Below are positions 59,582 to 64,000 of a stretch of 64,000 nt of DNA, one piece after another. How positions within the stretch are numbered: the stretch's first letter is position 1; the number at the start of each line of letters is the position of its first letter. The DNA lies in the NCBI GenBank assembly GCA_037133475.1, contig JBAXOB010000010.1, positions 39,691 to 103,690 on the forward strand, given 5' to 3'. The notes beneath the pieces are model-generated. The model saw only the letters and a list, made by a program, of their open reading frames with translations. It searched no databases and was not told where the DNA came from. This DNA comes from CAIVAT01 sp037133475. GTDB taxonomy: Bacteria; Bacteroidota; Bacteroidia; Bacteroidales; FEN-979. Made by a program: the position numbers and the translations under genes.

Positions 59582-61462
59582 TCATGCCTCTCGCCCTGCG
59601 TTTTTCGCCCCAGGCAAACTGATCTCAAACATGCTTCCCTTGCCCATCTCACTGGTGATCTGGATCTCCCCGTGATGGGCCATCACGATGGCTTTGACAT
59701 AACTGAGCCCGAGTCCGAACCCTTTGATGTTGTGGATGTTCCCTGAGGTCACCCTGAAAAATTTATCGAAGACCCTTCGCTGGGTTTCCACCGACATGCC
59801 AAGCCCCCTGTCCTTAACCCCAAAAAAGAATTTCCCCGACCGGTTGAACGAAAACACCTCGATTTCCGGTTTGACGATGGAGTACTTATTGGCATTGTCA
59901 AGCAGGTTGAGCAGGACATTTCTCAGGTGGTCCTCATCAACCTCCGCCCAGGGATTTTCGGCATCCAGCCTGGTGACGATCGTGCCTTCCCGTTTCTCGA
60001 TCTGGAGGCGGTAATGTGTCACCGCTTTTTCAATCAGGTAATGCATATCGACCAGGGTTGGCCGCAGGTGGAAATCGCGGCTGTCGAGCAGGGCCATCTG
60101 CAGTACCTGTTCAACCCGGGTATTCATCCGCGTGTTTTCCTCCTTGATGATCCTGGTGAAGTTCCGGATCGTTTCCGGTTCCGAGATCACCCGGGGGTTC
60201 GTGATGGAATCGGCGGCTATTGAAATCGTGGCGATGGGAGTTTTAAATTCATGCGTCATGTTATTGATAAAATCGGTTTTAATGTCCGATATCTTCTTCT
60301 GGCGGATCATCACGACGATGCTGGCCCCCGATGAAAGGATAATGATCAGGGTGAACAGGATCGAACCAATCAATAACAGGGACAGCGATTTAAGCACATG
60401 GGTTTTCTGGCCGGGGAAGTAAACCAGCAGCAGGTCCGGTTTTTTAAAGAGATCGTTGGGGAACAGGGATACTTTGTGTTCCGTGTTGGCATAATTGGAA
60501 GTAAATCCACCCGACCTGATAGGAATGTGGTTGGTATCATTTGAAGGTGAAAGCACGGCAAATTCAAAGGGCAGATCGATTCCCTTGTCGGTAAAGGATT
60601 TGCCCAGGGCGGCCTGCAGCGATTTCTTATTGATCCGTTGCTGGATTGGCGCGGGTTTTGTTTCAATGGCAATTGCCATCTGCTTGATGAAATCCTGGAT
60701 TTTCCTCGCCTTGTTGTCAAGTTTCTGGAGGTTGTCCTCCCTGAGATTTTTCCTGTTTTTGCTCCCCTGGTGCTGACGATGCGGCATGGCCCTGAAGAAC
60801 TGCGGCATTACATACCTTACATGCCGTGAACCGTCTTTTCCAACCGTATCAAGGATGATCTCCGGTTCGCCCGCATTTTCATTCTGCACCGTCTGGCCGT
60901 TTCCCTTCTGCTCCTGGGTGTTCAGATCCATCAGCGAATCTATCCTGCGAAACTGGTCGTTCCATTCAAAACTGAACTCATCCATTTCAGCCGGGGGCAT
61001 CTCCTGGTAATACTGTTCCATGCTGACGGTTACCGAATCAATGCCATGCTGGATGGGAACCACGTTGTACTGGTAGGAATAATGAATCACACCGGCCGGG
61101 GGCCCCTGCTGCCTGAATTGAGGAGGCGGGGGAGGTGGCGGGTTCCTTTTCACCGATACCGGCATCTCGTTCAGCGCCATGAGGGAATCGAGCCTCTCCT
61201 TGATGGCCTGGGTCGTATCTTTCGTGAAGGCTTTTACGATACGCATGATGCTGTCGCCCTCGAAATTCCGGCTGATGAAATACATGTTTTCCCTGGTTTC
61301 GATTTTGTCGACCACGCTGCCAAGCGCATCGTTGACGCTTCGTGAAAACTGGGCCTCCTTGACCTGGAATGCGTTGCGGATCCAGAAAAACTGTACAATG
61401 ATGATCCCCAGAAGAGAGATACAGATTGAGGCAATCAGAATATACAACAACCGCTTATTCAT
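59582..61462 (-). CDS. Membrane sensor histidine kinase
   Basis: A 626-residue protein. Helix 1 is LLYILIASICISLLGIIIVQ. A periplasmic domain of about 330 residues includes a polyproline run (RNPPPPPPPQFRQ). Helix 2 is SLSLLLIGSILFTLIIIL. HisKA has the phospho-histidine in NNMTHEFKTPIATISI. The HATPase shows NVLLNLLDNANKYS, VKDRGLGMSVE and GFGLGLSYVKAIV. It signals to the regulator at 58813. The divergent exported protein at 61598 is a candidate target or ligand partner. The start codon may be very close to the transcription start. Confidence 0.94.
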   Translation of the reverse strand: MNKRLLYILIASICISLLGIIIVQFFWIRNAFQVKEAQFSRSVNDALGSVVDKIETRENMYFISRNFEGDSIMRIVKAFTKDTTQAIKERLDSLMALNEMPVSVKRNPPPPPPPQFRQQGPPAGVIHYSYQYNVVPIQHGIDSVTVSMEQYYQEMPPAEMDEFSFEWNDQFRRIDSLMDLNTQEQKGNGQTVQNENAGEPEIILDTVGKDGSRHVRYVMPQFFRAMPHRQHQGSKNRKNLREDNLQKLDNKARKIQDFIKQMAIAIETKPAPIQQRINKKSLQAALGKSFTDKGIDLPFEFAVLSPSNDTNHIPIRSGGFTSNYANTEHKVSLFPNDLFKKPDLLLVYFPGQKTHVLKSLSLLLIGSILFTLIIILSSGASIVVMIRQKKISDIKTDFINNMTHEFKTPIATISIAADSITNPRVISEPETIRNFTRIIKEENTRMNTRVEQVLQMALLDSRDFHLRPTLVDMHYLIEKAVTHYRLQIEKREGTIVTRLDAENPWAEVDEDHLRNVLLNLLDNANKYSIVKPEIEVFSFNRSGKFFFGVKDRGLGMSVETQRRVFDKFFRVTSGNIHNIKGFGLGLSYVKAIVMAHHGEIQITSEMGKGSMFEISLPGAKNAGREA

Positions 61463-61597
61463 GATGCAAAAATAGGTAAAGGTTTTGGCCGATCGCCAAG
61501 ATTAACTTTTCATTAACCAACTTTAACGTTTAATTAACATTTTCAACCACTTACCAGCAGTAGATTTGCATTGTTAAACTTAATACAGGAGGACCCC

Positions 61598-62386
61598 ATG
61601 AAAACAAACCCCGTTAACCTTAAAACTGCCACGATCTGTCTGGTCGCGATCTCGATGGCTATCTTTACCAGTCGGCCTGTATTTTCGCAGGAAAATGTAA
61701 AGAAAGAGTCAAACAAAAAAATAATTATGAAAATTGTCAGCGATGACAATGGAAAAACAACCGTGATCGACACCACGATTGAAAATCCTGATTCGATCAT
61801 GCTGGATTCCATCAGCAGGCAGATCGAAAAAGTTATTGTTACAAGTAAAGGCGGTAAACATGGACATTTCAGGTTTCATAACATGCCTGAAAGTTTCAAC
61901 TACAACTTTGAAATTCCCGATATGCCCGAACCCCCTGTGAATATTACTGAATTTGACACGGAAGACAACGGCTCCGGGGAGGGTATGGAAGAATGCATGT
62001 CCCGGAATTTTGGCCCTGGGATGCATATGCCAAGCTGCTGTGGCGGCGGCAATGGCCAGACGCTGAACGACCTGCTCGGTGAAATACCCATGGACCGTGT
62101 TGTAGGTTATACCATCAAGGATCGCAAGAATGGCAAACGGATTATTATTGACCTGAAGGATGCCCCGATGTTTGAGCGGCAGAGCCGCGTGATCGTTATC
62201 CATGAGCCGGGCAGTGCACGGCATGCAGGGAATGGCGCCAAAAAACACATGAAAATATATATAAAACATGATAAGGATGGCGCAGCGCAGGGGGATGATG
62301 ACAGGCAGGTTATTACCACACCAGCCCCACCGGCGCCCCCTTCAGCAAATCCCGGACAGGAGACGCCCAAAAAACCTAAAATCTGA
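61598..62386 (+). CDS. Exported acidic protein divergent from a sensor kinase, unknown
   Basis: A 262-residue protein from the ATG at 61598, which opens a signal peptide (TICLVAISMAIFTSRPVFSQ); the frame begins 27 bp earlier. KIIMKIVSDDNGKTTVIDTT is a strand pair. A glycine/cysteine-rich centre (GMHMPSCCGGGNG) precedes GEIPMDRVVGYTIKDRKNGK and a proline-rich tail (TTPAPPAPPSANPG). I do not recognise it. It is divergent from the kinase 59582-61462, with a TAGATTTG -7-like box at 61561-61568. Position suggests that it is regulated by, or senses with, that kinase. Confidence 0.7.
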   Translation: MKTNPVNLKTATICLVAISMAIFTSRPVFSQENVKKESNKKIIMKIVSDDNGKTTVIDTTIENPDSIMLDSISRQIEKVIVTSKGGKHGHFRFHNMPESFNYNFEIPDMPEPPVNITEFDTEDNGSGEGMEECMSRNFGPGMHMPSCCGGGNGQTLNDLLGEIPMDRVVGYTIKDRKNGKRIIIDLKDAPMFERQSRVIVIHEPGSARHAGNGAKKHMKIYIKHDKDGAAQGDDDRQVITTPAPPAPPSANPGQETPKKPKI

Positions 62387-62429
62387 TTCCCTCGTTCTTT
62401 ATACCTACATTTGTTAGTAATGTGCGCTA

Positions 62430-62460
62430 AACTGCCGTCTGATTAACGGCAGTTTTTTTT
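62430..62460 (+). terminator. Terminator of the 61598 gene
   Basis: AACTGCCGT (62430-62438) pairs with ACGGCAGTT (62446-62454), followed by a T-run. Confidence 0.85.
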
Positions 62461-62465
62461 ATGCA

Positions 62466-62502
62466 AAAAAAAAGCTGCCGGGTTGCCCGGGCAGCTTTTT
62501 TA
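62466..62502 (-). terminator. Terminator of the third hydA
   Basis: AAAGCTGCC with GGG pairs with CCCGGGCAGCTTT around TTG; on the minus strand it ends in a U-run. It lies 18 bp after the hydA stop at 62520. Confidence 0.8.
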
Positions 62503-62519
62503 GTAAAGAGAAGTGATTT

Positions 62520-64000
62520 CTAGTATCTCTTTCGAGGGGTGTAGTGTGTGTGCAGTAATTCATGGGATTTATGCCCCAGTGGTTTTTCGAGAAATTCTTT
62601 ATAGATCTCGGCAATTTCAGGGTTTTCATGGGATTTACGGACGGGCATGCCCATATCTTCCTCGTAGATGGCCATTTTTCTTTTGGTCCTGATCTCCTTG
62701 TTGGTTGGGATCGGCTGACCGCCTCCGCCAAGACATCCGCCCGGGCAGGCCATGACTTCAATGAAATGATAGACAGCCTTGCCATCCCTGACATTCTGCA
62801 TGACCGTTTTGGCATGGGCCAGTCCGTTGGCGACGGCACATTTCAGTTCAACTCCTTCCAGGAAACTCCATTCGGGTTTTACCTTTTCAATTTTAATGGT
62901 GGCTTCACGAACTTCGCCTTCAGTTCCGCGAACCGGTGTGATATTCAGCCCGTCAAACGGGACTTCACGGCCGGTGACGATTTCATAGGCAGTACGCAGG
63001 GCAGCTTCCATAACACCTCCGGTTGAACCGAAAATAACGGCAGCGCCTGTTGAGCTCCCCATAAAGCTGTCGAATTTTTCTTCGGGCAACTCCTCGAACT
63101 CCAGGCCGGCCTGTTTGATCATGATGGCAAGTTCGCGGGTTGTAAGAACAAAGTCAACATCTTTATAACCGCTGGAGCGCATTTCAGGACGGTTTGCCTC
63201 AAACTTCTTGGCGGTACAGGGCATGATGGAAACCGACACGATGTTCTTCGGGTCCAGTTTGCGTTTTTGTGCATAATAGGTCTTGGCAAGGGCGCCGAAC
63301 ATCTGCTGCGGTGATTTGCAGGTGGAGAGGTTGGGGAGATATTCCGGGAAGGTGTGTTCAATAAATTTGATCCATCCGGGGGAACAGGAGGTAGCCATGG
63401 GGAGGGTAACTTCAGGGTCCTTGTCCACCAGCGCTCTTTTTAAGCGGGTAAGCAGCTCGTGTCCCTCCTCAATGATGGTGAGGTCGGCTGTGAAATCGGT
63501 GTCAAGTACCGATGAAAAGCCCAGCCGCTTGAGGGCAGCAACCATTTTCCCTGTAACAATTTTACCGGTTGCCATGCCAAGGCCTTCGCCCAGGGCGACG
63601 CGCACGGCAGGAGCGGTTTGCACCACCACGTGCTTGGTCGGGTCGTAGATGGCATCCCAAACCTGGTCGATGTAGTTGCGTTCGATCAGGGCGCCGGTCG
63701 GACAGCGGTTCACGCACTGTCCGCAGTTGGTGCAAACCACCTCAAACAAGGGATTTTCAAAGAAGGTGGAGATCTTCATTTTGCTGCCTTTATAGGCGAC
63801 GCCCAGGGCGCTCACGCTCTGCAGCTCCTCGCAGGTGCGCACGCAGCGCTGGCAACGGATGCAACGACTGTCGTCCTTGATGATAGCCGTGTTGAACATG
63901 TCGATCGTGTACTTTTTATCAGGCACCAGGTCCAGGAAGAGGTGGTCGCCGGTAAGCATCTGGGAGGCAAGTCCCTGGAGTTCGCAATTGCCGTTTTTAT
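62520..64000 (-). CDS. hydA: [FeFe]-hydrogenase catalytic subunit HydA, third copy, N-terminus beyond window
   Basis: The frame stays open from the stop at 62520 to the window edge; the last visible upstream codons encode NGNCELQGLASQ, the end of the His/Cys cluster, so the 2Fe-2S domain lies outside. Two 4Fe-4S sites (CIRCQRC, CTNCGQC) and the H-domain are present: QTAPAVRVALGE, DLTIIEEGHELLTRL (relay glutamates), MATSCSPGWIKF, IMPCTAKK and VMACPGGCLGGGGQP. The second cysteine of the usual TSCCP motif is Ser. Otherwise canonical. Its partners are not visible. Terminated by the hairpin at 62466-62502. Confidence 0.95.
   Translation of the reverse strand, partial: KNGNCELQGLASQMLTGDHLFLDLVPDKKYTIDMFNTAIIKDDSRCIRCQRCVRTCEELQSVSALGVAYKGSKMKISTFFENPLFEVVCTNCGQCVNRCPTGALIERNYIDQVWDAIYDPTKHVVVQTAPAVRVALGEGLGMATGKIVTGKMVAALKRLGFSSVLDTDFTADLTIIEEGHELLTRLKRALVDKDPEVTLPMATSCSPGWIKFIEHTFPEYLPNLSTCKSPQQMFGALAKTYYAQKRKLDPKNIVSVSIMPCTAKKFEANRPEMRSSGYKDVDFVLTTRELAIMIKQAGLEFEELPEEKFDSFMGSSTGAAVIFGSTGGVMEAALRTAYEIVTGREVPFDGLNITPVRGTEGEVREATIKIEKVKPEWSFLEGVELKCAVANGLAHAKTVMQNVRDGKAVYHFIEVMACPGGCLGGGGQPIPTNKEIRTKRKMAIYEEDMGMPVRKSHENPEIAEIYKEFLEKPLGHKSHELLHTHYTPRKRY

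Noticed and set aside
61467..61474. Minus-strand TATTTTTG as the promoter -7 box for the sensor kinase
   Set aside because: It is only 5 bp from the start codon and would require a leaderless message; the TTG spacing is 22 bp.

Overview
The window reads as a chromosomal segment of an anaerobic, fermentative member of the Bacteroidetes (Bacteroidales-like). The evidence is a secreted protein with a type IX secretion C-terminal sorting domain, promoters of the TTG-N19/20-TAnnTTTG type, BlaI/M56 and TonB-like genes, a trmD-rplS pair, UvrA, and a very large [FeFe]-hydrogenase region. Base composition looks even throughout, and I see no prophage, insertion sequence, CRISPR array or rRNA. Genus-level assignment cannot be made from what is visible.

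Layout. 1-4.4 kb: an aminosugar-kinase-like ATPase (cut by the window edge), a DUF1003 membrane protein, a DUF3108 protein between two hairpin repeats, and an APC amino-acid permease. 4.4-13 kb: a dispersed structured repeat, a type IX-secreted beta-propeller-like protein, then a two-gene unit of a membrane-anchored trypsin-like protease and an 821-residue exported protein of unknown function. 13-17 kb: small stress and envelope genes (OsmC, esterase, an LAPVTP-repeat protein, a Rossmann reductase). 17-24 kb: a TetR-controlled efflux locus whose pump and outer-membrane channel are fused in one 1,477-residue protein. 24-31 kb: small exported proteins, tRNA-Met, a BlaI/M56 sensor pair and an aldehyde dehydrogenase. 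31-38 kb: housekeeping genes (uvrA, an ECF sigma factor, rplS, trmD, ribF).

38-64 kb is a hydrogenase island. It holds two complete HydABC sets (46.7-42.5 kb and 54.2-50.1 kb), the catalytic part of a third HydA at the right edge, and three hydrogenase-like proteins that look sensory rather than catalytic. One sensor is fused to a histidine kinase, one carries a PAS-like region and lies next to a SpoIIE-type phosphatase, and one lies among small ATPases, DRTGG proteins and a PHP phosphoesterase. Receiver proteins, a receiver-kinase hybrid and the NADH/NAD+ sensor Rex follow the first set. Each of the three intergenic regions where hydrogenase transcription should begin contains two Rex-type 18-bp operators arranged identically, the second starting on the last base of the first. 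I infer that redox state (Rex) and H2 or electron pressure (sensory hydrogenases acting through phosphorylation) are integrated here to set hydrogenase output. The parts are visible; the wiring is inference.

Intergenic space is unusually repeat-rich. It contains at least five heptamer micro-tandem arrays, two octamer arrays, three copies of a cruciform-like element and two hairpin elements.
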